Assembly (NCBI RefSeq): GCF_001039355.2
Contig: NW_019773958.1
Span: 846,663-910,662, forward strand
Direction of reading: 5' to 3'
From: Lingula anatina
Lineage: Eukaryota; Brachiopoda; Lingulata; Lingulida; Lingulidae
Length of the DNA stretch: 64,000 nucleotides
The notes beneath the pieces are model-generated. The model worked only from the letters and a program-made list of their open reading frames with translations, searched no databases and had not been told where the DNA came from. Position numbers and translations under genes: made by a program. Positions 44,840 through 59,200 of this stretch are shown here, in pieces (position 1 is the first letter of the stretch; every line of letters starts with the position of its first letter).

Positions 44840-47800
44840 GCTCAGCGATCTCTGGTGTTTGCACCGGTTAGCACAGCGTACCTGGAATTTCGTATCAGTA
44901 TATCGTATGTCAAGAAGGAACGGTAATGGCATGTTACGTTGAATGAGAAAGGGTGTAACACAGCATTTCATAGCTAATCTTACATGCGAGGCATCATTCA
45001 CCACCTTTCTTTGATGAAGAGGGCATCTTGAAAGGGCAGAGTCAAGTGATTTCCTCTTTGCGTTCGCACCTTATTTCTGTGTGGTGGAACAGATCATTTT
45101 TCTCATAATTGATCTTTTCCTCACTCATCACGGAAGTGGTGGAAGGGGTTAAAAGATTGGCAACACAAACGTTAGTGTGTGTGTTCGCTGAAAAACTGCA
45201 CGTCCTAATACCCTTTTGAACAAGAGCTCAATGTATGTTGTTTATACCCTAAAACTCCTGGTATCTTAATGTTCTCACGTGCACAGCAGCAGTAATTCTA
45301 GGGCATTTGTCGATAAAATGAATCAATTTGATAGGAAATTTCAATTGGTCCTCGAAATTACACTGTTAGCCCAGCTGGTTTAGAGACAGTGAGTGCGATG
45401 TAATGAAAAGCTGGCAAACCGCAAAGTTAACGGTTGAGAACGCCGTGTGTAGGGGTCTACGCCACAGGTGTTCACTGCATGTTGACGCTGTAATGCGAGC
45501 TCTGTTGTTCGACGGTTGGGACAGAAGGCATCATCTCACCTCTGCTTTCACTGCTTTCTACCGGAGGTGGTAGGGCTGGGTGCTCAGGCTTTGTGGACCG
45601 AGCATTCCACAGTCTGTTTTCCGTTGAGTTCACTGTTTTAATTGTCATTGTTATGATGTTATAGAAACAGATAAAGTATGCTAGCTATGTTGCCCCGAAC
45701 AAAGTGCCTCTCAACAACAGCCGAGTGTCCCGTGTTTGCGTTGCGGTGCCGAGCGATGTGGAGAAAGCATAATGGAGAAGAAAAAGCTATATTATAAGTA
45801 TGCCATCATGGTCTAATTGACCTTTTCTCGCTAAATTTACTACATATAAGTTATTGAAAATCGGAAGGAAACGTACTGCCGCGAATCCTTTAGTCTTCCT
45901 GGGTAAACAAGCAGAGAAAGGGTGCATTATGCTTTAGTTTTTCTACTTTTAAATCTCTCTTATAACACCCAACTTTACGTGTTGTCCGAAATTTATGGGG
46001 TGATATAAATATGAGTACAAACAAAGTTGAAGGCGGGCGCATAAAACCGTTATTTTGCGTCCGTTTATGTATCAATTGCATAGCACAATATTGTTTATCA
46101 AGCAGTCGAACCGAAAAAGCGAATCATAACAATGGGAAAAATATCCATTTCAAGGACTTGTATCGTGTGAAAGTAAAGGATTGATAAAGCTTAGAAAGTG
46201 AATGGTTTGTTTGGTGCAACGTATACTATCATAACGCTTTCACTGGTTTCGTCTAATGAAGCGACTTTGCATTCAAGTCGTGAGAACAAGCTGTGATGTT
46301 GTTTCTTTCAACAAAACTTATATTGGTTTGAAGAGAGATGAAAGAGCGCCCGCGTAGATTGGCAATGATCTGAGAGCGCCATTGAAATCCATCCTGCTCT
46401 TACCATACGAAGTGTTGTGAGAAAAGGTTGATTCGCTATAATTTGTTCGAAAATCTAATTATCTAGCCAGTGTCAATCAAGCTTGACTTTGACACAGCGA
46501 CGAACACAGCTTCGACCAATAAGTCAATTACTGTGTTTCTGTTTCTGTTTATTTAAATTAGGGGAAACTACACGATGAAATTAATTTGCGAACACTTGCT
46601 GTTTGATTTGTAATTAAGGTTTTCACCGAGGAAACACAGCTACGTATTCCAATGAGGCGCAACTACAATGAAGAGCAGTAAAGCGTGGCTAGAAGTGACA
46701 AAGATTATGCCATTATTATTGGTAATACTTGTTCACACTTGTATATATTGGGGAATTAAATTAACTTCTCACCGTGAATCTCGTTGGAAAAGATTGGGGC
46801 AGCGCTTTTGCCTGCAGGAATGGGAAAATATTTTTTCTCTTGTGAAACAGTTACCAACGTCCATAATATGTGATTTGGGTTTTATGTGAAAGGTTAAGGG
46901 TTATTTTGTTTTTTGATAAAGTAAGTTGTAAAGTACGGAAGTGATGTAAAAAAACCGCAACACACCTTAAACGGTGACGGCTCAACAGGTGTAGACAACA
47001 GAAATACCTTGAAAAAATGAGAAAAAGTCAGAAAAGACGAATTTAACTATAAATAAATGGTGTTCAGATAAGCCAAAAGTATATCAGAGATCAGGGGGGC
47101 TATTCATTGGAACTAGGGTCCAGTATACCATTATACTGGGTCCTAGGTTGGAAGCACCCTCAAGAGCCAGCAAATGAACCGTAAGAGGCAAAATGGATTT
47201 ACTGTAAAGCTTTGATTTGGTTTCTCACAACACGCTGCCTGCTGGTCATGCAGCTACTCAAGTCTTTTTCCATTTCTAACAATGGCTTGAACTTGTGACT
47301 TATAACGTCTAATTTCCAACTGGAATAGATCAATATTGAATTAAGATTCCACGAGTCGGAAGTAACACAAGTTTTCACCGAGCCCTGGAAAAAGCACTTT
47401 TAATACGTTCCAAGTTTTTTATTGTTATTTTTTCTTTCGGTTTCAAAGGCAACTTCTTATATCGTGCTCAGTTAACATGGCACTTTCCCGTTTCTGCTGA
47501 CTTGGATATCTAAAAATGTCTTTTATCAGATTTAAAAATCGAGTTAGAATCAATTTAAAGTGCACTGACGTCGACTCTGATCTTTGCTAAATTGCAACTG
47601 CAAAATAACCCTAAGCCAGAAGAGGTCGTGCGCGTAGTTATTTGGGTACATGCACGCGAGGTCTTTTACAGCACGCGAGTCCCCACTTAGGGTAGGTAAA
47701 TCAGGGATGTTTTCTTGTTTACATCGAGATTACTTTAGCAAGACAATTCAAACTGGTATGATTATGATTTGTATATGTTCTTGTCTGCAGGAAAATAGAT

Positions 47801-48507
47801 TGGTTTGTGTATATTTGTATATGAAAAGTAAACTACTGCACGACATAAAGTGGGGTTCATTGCCTTTACAAAATTTTATGTCTTATAACAAGTCTTTTGC
47901 GGTAGATTTGGGTGAGCCATTGCCAGACAACTGTGATTGCTTAAGGAAAAACGAAGCACCTTTGACGAAACGACTTCATTTTATGCTTCGGTAAAAATTA
48001 GGATAAAAATAATAAATAAGACACAGAGGCGGAGAACACCACCTCCGAAATAACTGCCTGTTCGCCACTTTCATGAAACACTGCGGGTTTTTCTGGGTTT
48101 CCAAAGCCGTCCTTTGTTATCAATAGTAATTCGCAGTAAACGCGTATTTGTTGATGAAAAGTCGATTGGGGCAGCCCCACTGTTCTGACGAGCAACCAGA
48201 AACCCCGAGCTTTGAAGTCCCAGCAAGACCTGCTCTGAAGTTGTAACCCGGCCAATACCCCGGGGCAGTAGACCAACTGTGACCCGAGTTTCAGTTCAGG
48301 ACAAATGGAAACAAACCTGAAGGAAATGCTGTAAAATGAGCACGTTTGTTGGATAGGTTGCAGTTCACTTGGCATGGCATTGTCGCGTTACTATCGGGGC
48401 AAAAACAATGCGTTTCTTATGTTACTAACTCATGTAGCTCACTGGCCGTACCTTTACCATTCCCGCTCATTTCAGGAGTCTTGCTTTGCCACTTTGAAGT
48501 TTCAGTG

Positions 48508-48511
48508 ATAT

Positions 48512-48581
<70 letters not shown>
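48508..48581. repeat. (AT)n microsatellite
   Basis: About 37 AT units with one interruption; the Ile/Tyr-repeat frame across it is spurious. Confidence 0.95.
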
Positions 48582-48583
<2 letters not shown>

Positions 48584-49143
48584 ACAAACAAGAGGTAACT
48601 TGCACGGAATGAAGTACAAAAACAGTCGTTAGACCTAATTTAGATAAAAAGTGGTTAAGATAGCAATAAGGAAGAGTTTTTAAAAGGGGGACATAGGCGT
48701 TGCCCATGACTTTCACTTAGTATTGTCAAACGCTCTTTCTTCATGTATTGACACGTGATAAGAATTACCAAAATCTGAACGCTATCGTTCCCAAGTTCTC
48801 CTTGAAATGTAATGCGAACAGCCACATTCACTTTCAATGGTTTTACCACTTTGAGTTAGATTAATTGAAAATATACGTAACTAGGGATAATTTAAAAGCA
48901 TATAAACGTATTCATTTCAAGTGGAAGCTTCATATAATGTAGTTACGTTTGAAGATACCATTTCCTGTCGAAGACGTGTACGTGCACGTTGAGATGAATG
49001 AAATACAAGACGTACACAAATGTGTAGGGCCTATAAGAAAAAAAAATAAGAACTCACATTTTCGGTTGATATTAACCAGATTTTTGAGGAGAGGATTACT
49101 GGTCCGTTGCTACCATATTCCAATATCAATACCAGATTAAGAC

Positions 49144-49170
49144 TAAAATAAATAAATAAATAAATAAAAT
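49144..49170. repeat. (AAAT)n microsatellite
   Basis: About six AAAT units. Confidence 0.85.
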
Positions 49171-50258
49171 AAGCTGAATAAAATTTTCTAACCCTGCGAA
49201 AGCATTTGACAGCATATTGTCTGTCGTAGTCACAATGGAATCCGAATTATGAAATTACCTGCGAGATTTCTTTTATTTCTGTAAACATTTCCAGTTAAAT
49301 GCAAATATCGTGAGACTGATGATAAATGCTTGTCAGACCTATTTAGGACATCAGCACACCACTGCCATTACACAACTACTTTAGATAAATCAAGTCCTCG
49401 CCAGGTGCCATCCATCTGTCAAACCCATGCGACAGTGACACTGGCGGGTTAAATCCACCCCAATTACTCTGTCACCTGTTGAATATGAATGCCGGTATTC
49501 GTCTATCGGTGTTCACGCGCGACTCAGTGCTTCCCCAAGCACCGTGCCGTTTACTCTAAGAAATAACAGTGCCATAATGTAGTTAAGTACAGGTAAGCAC
49601 TGTCATTATCACAGACGCCAGACTAGCGCCTATTACTCACAGAACGAGTCATTGCACTCACGTCTCAGTTCGAATCGTTGACGAATCCACAGTATCGTGA
49701 AATCGGACAACACTGAAACTTTTCTAATATTTTACAATTACATTATTTGCACCTGTTGGTTGTTGTCGTCGTCGCTGCTGATATAACTGTTATCAAAAAG
49801 CACCCAAGTACCTGGGTTAAATGCACAGTCCGATTTTGCCGAAATGATAACCCCACACGAACGCTACCCTGGAAGCAGGGAAATTCAACTTGTCGATTTC
49901 AAAGCTCACCGCCCCTTAAGTGACATGAGATTATTGTGCTAATTTGCTAGTTTAGTGGAACCTAATCTCAGAAATCCAATAATGTTCCGTCCACTGGGTT
50001 TACAATTCAGCTTAAATCAAGTGTCCACTAGGCCTACTGCTTCTTACTAACATGAGCCATGGCTTGAGGACTGACCGGACAGACCATGGGTGTGAAGGCG
50101 TTGCAGTAGCAGCTTCGTATCAACCAATGTGGTTACATGGACTTGAGTGATATTGTACGGTGCATTTTTTCTGCGGTTACTGGTTCTTTTCCTCTCTACA
50201 ACTCCTAGCACTAGTTTCTACTATAACACCTACGACCTGAAGTGACAAGGGTTATAAT

Positions 50259-53200
50259 ATGCTACAGTCTCCCCTGCGCTGCTCTCAGGCCGTCCTATGG
50301 GGATTGCTTGTAATGGTAAGTGTCGTGTAACGGTCAACCGAGTCAACGACTGTGACAACTAGCTTATGTCTCATTTTCGTTTCTGTCACCTTTGCCTATG
50401 TCACTGTCAAGGATTCTGACTATTGGCAACCACCTCGTGTCACAGTTTTGTAACTGTCACCTAAGCATATGTCACTGTCAAATACTATGATTATTGGAAA
50501 CTAGCTCCTGTCAGTTACAGTCCTGACAGTCACTGCCACACATACAGACAACTGGATACTGTCACTGTCATCTCTGAAATTTTGCTTAGCGACTTAAATT
50601 ATCGTCACCATACAGAAACATCGCACTCGTTGGGACTTCTATGATTAACTCGATCTGAAAAGTATTAATACAACCCACTGCGATAGAAAAGGGCAACGAT
50701 CAGTGCGTCAATGGGTAGTGTTAACGGATATAAAATATGACCAAAAGCCTTGTGCATCTTCCATGAGCCCAGTACAATGTTGAAGCCTGCACATTCTCGT
50801 TATAACGGGGATGCTTGGCTCACTAGGAAGTGAAGATTTTTAACAATTTTATAAGCACTCCGATAAAAGTCCACTCCTCTAAGCGCATGAGTTTATGAAT
50901 GACCAAAACAAACAACAAAAAGCATTCACAAGGTCCCAAAGTTTACTCCCTGGCATACAGCATCGCGCTGAAGCGAGAATCGAAATGGGGTGACAAAGTT
51001 ATGCTGCTAATCTACAATAATCCCGTATCCCAGATTCAATGTTCTGGAGGAGGTTAGTTTTAATTCCAGGACGTTTCAATTTTTTTGTGCAAAAGCTTGC
51101 AAGTCGTAGGCGAATTTGCGATCACGTCAATTAGTTTTTACACAATCAAATTTTTATAAAATTAATTTTATATGGGAGGTTAATTAGGTTATAATCGATA
51201 AATAAAGAACTAATTGGTTCTAAAATAATACTTAATTTCAAAGTAAACGTGACAAGTTAATGAAATGATTACGTGCCATATTATAAATTTAATGATCATT
51301 AACACTCAATAATAAAGAGGGAAACAACACAGTAGGCTTTTATTGGCTTTTGTACGTGATGTCTTGGTTATTGAATTCAGCGGCAATGATTTTCAATTTT
51401 AATTACCCCCGAAATTGAAATGTATTGATAGGAATATGTTTTATTGCAATACCCGTCACTTTAATGCCATTAACCTTTGTGACAGCGAAAGTGAAAATCA
51501 ATGGGCACGATAATATTTGCTGTTTAAGTTAAGGCGTGTGATTCTTGAGCATAAAAAGAGCACACCTTTCATTGGTCAAAGGTCATATCAATTTTACATG
51601 CATTACACGAAAACAATCTCGGACTGAATCTTATAGCGTATGACTTAATTAACCGTCTAGTTACGTTCAAATAAACAAGTTAAAAATTCGATCTTCTCAC
51701 TTTATTTGCGTTCATAGGAGACCTTGCATTTCTTTGTGGGAGTAAATGTATTGGTAAAGTAAGTGAACGGTGATCTGTTGACGGGTTACAGGGCTTAAGA
51801 ATCGAATAAAGAAATACGTTTATTCGGGAACTAAGATCACGATGAAACGGTCATACAATCAATCAATAACAGACGATAGAACAACTGACTAGCAATAGCA
51901 AGAGCACAGTTGACCTAGCAATCAGGGTCTTAAGATTTGTAGAAAACGCTTCTGAGAAAAAAAAAAACTCCGGGACCAACGTGACTACTTTCCAGTGTAT
52001 TTACATCTCCTTGATTCTATTTAATTAAAAGTTGTTTTTTACATTAATATGTGGTCATTTCTTACAGCGTTGGTAGTCGTTGGGTTGCCGTTTTGCTAAC
52101 GTCACCCCTCCCCTCAAGTTCTATCGTTTATCGGATGGAGAATGCGACAATTTTCCCTGGTCTATTGACAGATGTTTTCATGTAGTAGTGTGACTGGCAT
52201 AAAATTAAAACTGTTTCATTTACTATGCGTTCACAAAACATTGATCGTTTATAATGCTTATTTCCTTAGTCCAATTTATTTGGGAGGCTGGTAGCAAGTT
52301 TTGGAGCCGTGGCGATTTAGTTTTACAACATTCTGAACGTGGCATTAAAAAAAGGCCTGAGCGTCTGTCTTGCAATTCTACAGGCAAACCCAATTTGTCA
52401 AAATCTGAGCCGGTTCAACAGGTTGCAACATTACATTCAAGGGCGAAATGTACATGCTGATAAATGCCTTGTTTTTACACTGAACAAGAGAATGTTTAAA
52501 GTCAGATGAACATGGAATAACCGTCTTGATTAATTACAAATTTTCGTAATTAGCCTCAATGTAAGAGGACAATACGCTTTTATCTTAATGCAAATATTAC
52601 ATTCCTACCCGTCTAATAAAGGTTTGATTTTTCTCTGAAAATGGTAACTGGTCGTACTTCCCCTGGATACTACACCTTTAATGTAGTCAAAAAAAGCTTT
52701 ATGTAACTCTAGAGCGCAGGATTATTCCCAGTGTATCAATCACAAGGTTACGTGTTTAAGTGTATATACACCGCCCTGTGAATCAAGAGTCCGGTAACGA
52801 TGAAAGTAAAATATCAACCTGGCTGCTTGCTCTTACGATTGAAAAGATTAGGTAACCCGAGCACAACAGCGCACTCTCAGATTAAGAGTTTGGCAAAAAT
52901 TAATACTGTCACTGACCAGTGGAGGTCTAACTATTGTAAATGAAATTAGACGATATAATAGTGTGAGGTGAGATGTATTGTTTAAGGGTCACTTTCAACC
53001 CCTTCACGGCGTCTCACGTATTGATATGGCATTGATTCCCCCTGGGGTTTCATTAACCTAAATTAAGGACGCCTTAGCCTTTGTTTTACGTCTGTCTTTG
53101 TGGTTCCTTTTATATACCTTGTCGGCCCTGCTTTGAAGTGGGATTCGATTTGGCCGCACTCTGTTCTAAACGTGCATTTGCTGTCTACTTCTTTGATCAA

Positions 53201-56200
53201 ATCCTTGGATTAGACCCGTGTTACAAATGGGGATTGGGTCATATACAGAAAATATAATAAATTAATTATTACAAACGTAATTTATTTTCTTAATTACTTT
53301 GAGATCAAATGTTTTATTATACACGCATATTAGATAGTCTTTTTTTATTTACACGAGACGATAATTTCATGGGGAAACATTTGGGGGAATTCAAAGCGTG
53401 TCTGCTGGATGGAGTCCAGACCGAGGAAACTTTGATGTGTGTCGGAGTAGAGCTCCATAACTTTGATCTAGTACAACTTGCCATAAGCCTTCAAAAACAA
53501 TAGCAATAATGTCAATTAACTCAATCAAATAACTACGTTAAGTAAAATGTGAATTCCTTTAGATGTGCCTTTTTTCACTCAACTTCCGTCTATAAATGAG
53601 CTTGTAAATTTTAGCTGCATTAAATTGCTCTTTGAATAAAAACGGATGTATTTTTTGTTGACGTATTTTTGTAACTATGAGCACTTATTGGTTTAGTTTT
53701 TAATCATTTGAAACTTAATCATTTCAGGTCCTTTCAGTCGTGACCGTCACAGCTGAACCCCTCCATACAGACTCTCCTACCATGGTAACGAAAAGGCCCG
53801 AGTTTGTACCAGCGCTGGGGCATAGCGACCACAGCCATGGCAACAGATACCAAAACAAGAACCATAGCAACACTCATAAGGAATACCCACACAGTGTCAC
53901 TGACAGTGCTCTTCAGACAGTGGTTAACAGCAAAAAAATCAGTGATAACATCATTATTCGAACTACGAAACAACCTCAATTTGTACATAATAATAATAAT
54001 AATAATAACAATAATGGTGATAATGGCGATGGTGCTCTCGGTGTTAAAATGGACAAAGTAACACAGGGAAATGAACATAGGCACAGGCATTCTGAACAAA
54101 GTAGACATTCCACAAGACGGAGGACAACAATCAAATTGCCACACAGCACCACCACCCATACGCCAGTCAGCAGTTCTTTTATTCCCGATGTATCACCATT
54201 TAAGGATGTTAATGATAGAGAGGCTAAAAAGGAAAAAATAAAAGACGTATTTAATAAGTGGCTGGATGGTGATCTATATTTGACAGACGCATCTGTAGAT
54301 GATAAAACAAAACACGAAAGGACGTCTTTATCTTATGGTGCCAAAGAAAACAATTTATTAAGTTTACAAAAAGGAATCAATCCTAACATAGAGGTCACAA
54401 TAGAAGTTTTACACGACAAATTAGAGGGAAAAGACGAACTTGACGAAGAAAATGTGGAAGAAACTGAGAGCTATGAGCATACCACGCCAAAGTTAAAAGA
54501 GAACACGGAAGGCAAACTGATCTCAAGTTTCCTGCGGGATTCTGATTTGCCTTCGTCGAGAAAAGATGATCACGTGGTTCCGAGTGACGAAATAGATGAC
54601 GACACAGGTAGCGGTTCTGGGAGTAGTAAGTGCTTCTTAACTTTTTCCAGATTCAATGTCAATGATAGAAAGTAATCAGGTTGTCCCAGTGACCTTCGCC
54701 TTATTTAGATATTCTTGATATTTTTTCTTTAAAAAGAGAAGTAAAGAAAAGAGCTCAGCAAAACCAAAGCCGTCAAAAGAATCGGGAGAGGCAGTGTATA
54801 TTTTTCGTCTTTTCCTATACAATGTTTGGATACATTATATTCCTGTATGAGGGGGTGCATTCATTTTTTTTTTGTGCCTTTATCGGTGGTCGTCCGTAAA
54901 ATCCGAATACGAACGTCTTCAATACGCTGAATACTGCATTCGTATAAAGCTGGTTAAACACACGAAGCGATCAGAAGAGACAGGCGTGCTATAATGGTTA
55001 TATTAAGAACTAACAAATGGAGTAAGGAAGATTCAGCAATGATACTGCACATTACTTTCGTCTCGTCTTTCTGTATGACTGTTTTTTCCCAAAACAATTG
55101 AACCGTTGCGCGTAAAATGAACCCCTCCCAAAGACGTGCAAATTTCAACAATCAGCTAACAGTTTTAATAGAAAATGTAGTAGACCCCAAAACAGTACCT
55201 TCTGCTAACAGCATGCGTATTGCCTTTCTTAACTTATACGTGTACATTAGTTGTAAGAAGGAACATATCAGGCAGAACACATCTGCAGTGGGGTTAGGGG
55301 AATGCCCGAACTACTTTATTTCTCGTCGAAAAGTGGATAAGAGTTTGACTTCAGCCCTTTAACGATTCCAGTTTATAACTTTTTCCCTGGATATCGCTTG
55401 CTTGGTTTGTCGAGTCTAATTTCAGGGTAATCTGAAAATATCCAAAGCTGGCGTTCAGCTACGTGGTTATAAATGGACTTTCAGCTCGTCGGAAGGTTGA
55501 ATTCAACATGGTAATTAAAACTGCAAAGAAATAAACGAACTTAAGCAGAAAATGACCCATTGTCGAAAGTGACTGCCACGACCTTTGCGTAGCAAGGCCA
55601 ACACCAACACGTCTGCCACGGTCACGCTAAAAAGACAGGGACGTAACGCAACTGCGAAACATAAAGAGATTCTGAGCTTCGGTCTCAGTCCGCTCTTTCG
55701 AGCAAGTTTCACAGGCCGAGTGTGATATCCGTGTTGTAATTGCACACATATGAAGGGGAACATGTCAGAAATTACCCCAGTGCTCCCGGCCGAGTAACTG
55801 ACGTTCATTAGGGAAGGGAAAAGCTGTCAAATGTCTGCAGCTCATTTTCTAAAAACAATTTCTTAATATTTTCCTTGCGAATTCTGAATGCATTTATTTT
55901 CCACAGGGTTGATTTCTCAACCTTTTGCCAGCAATGTGTTAAGAATTGAAACACTGCTGCTTTTGCGGTTTCCGCCAACAGATTGTAATACGGTCGCTGT
56001 TATGACTAATGGTAGAAGGGGCTGCAGGGCTGTTGGCTTCATCGTGAAGTGATTAAGGGTGTGTGAAGAAAGGGAGTGGTCAATCACCCAAACATATTAA
56101 CGAGCAACAGTTGCAAAGTACAGATTACTGCAATATCTTCTATCATTCTGAGACAATTACCGGTACAAAAACAATGAAACGCAATAATAAGATTGATAAT

Positions 56201-59200
56201 CTAGAGAAAAAAAGTCAAAAACAAATACACGGGATCTGAAGGCTTATATTGGCGAAAATAAATCAGAGCATAAACGAAATCAAATAATTAATAGTTACCA
56301 AAGCAGTTAAGTGTGGATGCCTGCATGCCGCACAAGATCAGAAAAATCAGCGGATATCTGAACATCATCGACATGGCTGACACTGCCATCCGCAGCCCAT
56401 TGTTCCATCTTGTCTTACATCATTCAGATCTATCCCTGAAAACTGCAACAAGGACTGGTTTTACTTGCAAAGAACTAACTTGAATGATCTTTCAAATAAA
56501 CATGACCCAAAACATGGGTTAGCGAGAGTGTATCACTTGTCGATTTTCTTCTATAGAACAACTTCATCGCCTCCTTAACTGCACAAGAACGCAGAGGGGG
56601 CACATCGCAGTTTTGTAATTCACTATTTCCTCCCATTTTTATTATTCAGCTGTTGAGGAGTGGAGTGCTTGGACGCCATGTAGTACAACGTGTGGTAACG
56701 GGCAGCAGCAGAGAAAGCGGCGATGTGGGGAGGACTGCACAAACCGGGAGAATAGATACTGTCTTCTGAAGGAGTGTGGGGGTATGGGGAATTTCTATGA
56801 TGGTCATGCCACAAAATAGTGAACATTTGAATCCCGTCAGTGGCGAACATGTAATTTGCAGTGATTGAATGATTTTTCACTTGCCCAATTATTTTCGCCG
56901 TTTTATACTACAGGACCGTCTCTTATGGAAAGAAATTATCAGTGATTAAAAATTGATATAAAAGGGTGTGTCACTGACGTGACTCAAATGTTCACCTTTT
57001 TAGTGGAATAACCCTGCTTGATTTTTTTTACTAATCAGTATGTTCAAATCGTGCTCCGAACATTACGCAGGTAAAACTGAACGGTGCATATTTAAGGGAC
57101 ACCCCCTAATTTGCGAATTACAAGTATAATGAAACAAGTGAAATGAAACGCCCTTCAGTTTCTTTGGATGTAAAATGGTGAAAAAAAATCAAACGATAGG
57201 TCCATTTTCATATTTAAACGAATCTTACACAAATACAACCCTTTTTTTAATATCAAAATACTTCTACTAGCAAAAGCGATAAAGTCCTTCGTGGCTAGTT
57301 TCAATGCAAATTCTTTTTAAAAAATCACTCTCGTGGGAGAGTTGAAAACACGTACAACCTCCTTTACATCCTTAGTAATACTGACATTTCTTGTCTTGCA
57401 TTTGGCTACCAAACAAAATACCAGCAACTTTTAAATGTCCATAGGCTAAATGTTTGGCCTTGGATTTCAAATAGGTTTAAGTTTGAGCCATTTTAAACAT
57501 ACCTTTCTCAGTGAATCACTGTTGAGAAATGCAGTTTACGCTAATAAATTCGTTGTTTTCACTGTATACCTACTAAGCCTCAAGATATAATTCAACCTTA
57601 ATTACTGTTTTTTTCTACTCTGCCTCTGGCGTAAATCTGTTACATGCATAAAACAAATTACCCTGGACCAAATAAATCAATGTTACAGCATTTCTGCATG
57701 TTATCTCTTTAAACTTTTCACTGAAAATACGTGAGCAATCACCTATCCATTCACTTAACCCGGGATCCTCCCCAGACCTACTAGGAAGGCCACCAAGGTC
57801 ATCATGCTGTTAGCTTTTCACATTAACTGTCAGGAACCACATATACTGCTATAGACTTGGGCTATTGGAAAGAGCCCCTCCCACCCTCTTGAATCTAATT
57901 CATTTAAAGCTATAAATAATTTTTATAGCATTTTCCTGTGCATTAAAGCATAACTACAGACACAGGATATGTAAATATTGTGTCAAATTATACATTATTG
58001 AAATTGGCTTTTATTTTTAAAAAATTTAAAGAGTCATTAAAAATAATTTTACATTTCAGCTCAATCAGATTCTGAACATAATAAGCAAAATGATGGTGAC
58101 TTTTTAGACACAGGTAAGACACTCATTTTCAATAAAAATACTGATAAGTAATTTTTATTCTCTCCACTTTTTCTCTGACATATATTGTGTCTGTACATAA
58201 AAAAGGGACATTCTACTCCCTTGTGATTGCTGAATTTGACAACTGACATGCTTGATTGAAACATGTGTCACACAGCGTCTAAACTGTGCAAAATGAAAAA
58301 GTTTCACTTCTGTTACAGCAACATTGTCAAACTTGGAAAAATGCATAAAAGAAATGTTCTGCCATAAATCCAATGATGAATTTTGTCTAAATACAAAACA
58401 ATCATTGTTCATAAAATACATTTATGTAGAAAGACATATCTGCATATATTTTTTAGAGTTTGATAACTGTGACAGTTGGATGAAATGCAAAAACCCATAT
58501 CTGCTGCAATATCTGGCCAAGCTGAAGGACCTCCCCAGCTGTCCCTGCTACTACCCCATCAACCTGGTCTACAACCAGCGCATATGGGACCACAAGCGTC
58601 AACAGTTCTTTCTGTGGCACGATGTCAGTGGGGCCCAGTACAGGCTGGATGTTTACAAGCCAGGAGCTTCGTACTGCATTCTCTCCAGGATAGAGCTAGG
58701 TCGACTCAACCTTGCCGCTCAGCAGTGTTGCTATGACAACTATCAGCGCCTGATATCCCGTGGTCCAGGGGCAGGGACGCCATATTTGATCAGTCCAGAA
58801 GTTTCGCCAGCTCTACACCACAAAGTGGACATCTTGCCGTGGATCATCTGCAAGGGAGACTGGACAAAGTAAGATGTTTGTAGAGGACAAATGTGAATAT
58901 GACTTCCTTTAAAAATCATCAATGTTTAACTTGTTGCTTGGCCTAATTTCTTGTGAATGATATCAAGAATTACCACTCCAGAATAAAAAGCTTATTCTCC
59001 ATTGCCATTTTCAAAAGTTGATAATTACCATACCTTCAATAATGCATGCAATTTTCATTCAGTCAAAAATTGGATTTGGTTCACATTAGTACTAGGTACG
59101 TTTATACTCACAGCTGGCTACATGCATTATGTATATTTCAAATTATTGTTATTGTGAAAACTTAATGTTTTTTATTGATGTGCAGGTACAATCAAGTCAG

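Larger units (their letters stand above)
42572..50258. other. Intergenic between lysA and isthmin
   Basis: No complete gene recognised. Contents: an inverted CCAAT pair (43360-43391), a CT-rich tract (44736-44839), two possible signal-peptide first exons (44604-44711 and 46668-46721), a short stem-loop (47114-47145), an AT tract (48508-48581) and an AAAT tract (49144-49170). Confidence 0.4.

Noticed and set aside
44544-45004. Arg/Glu-repeat proteins on the minus strand
   Set aside because: They are translations of the CT microsatellite at 44736-44839.
47114-47145. Stem-loop around TATACTGG as a microRNA precursor
   Set aside because: The stem is only about 15 bp with mismatches and a 4-nt loop, too short for a microRNA hairpin.
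48417-48716. Ile/Tyr-repeat protein
   Set aside because: It is a translation of the AT microsatellite.
53734-54159. Minus-strand 141-residue protein with hydrophobic runs
   Set aside because: It lies antisense to isthmin exon 2; its Ile run is the complement of the Asn microsatellite.
58319-58456. Extra coding segment before the isthmin AMOP domain
   Set aside because: The frame is open and the acceptor at 58318 keeps phase, but the segment is AT-rich, adds odd cysteines and does not resemble isthmin; the acceptor before 58457 gives a better match.
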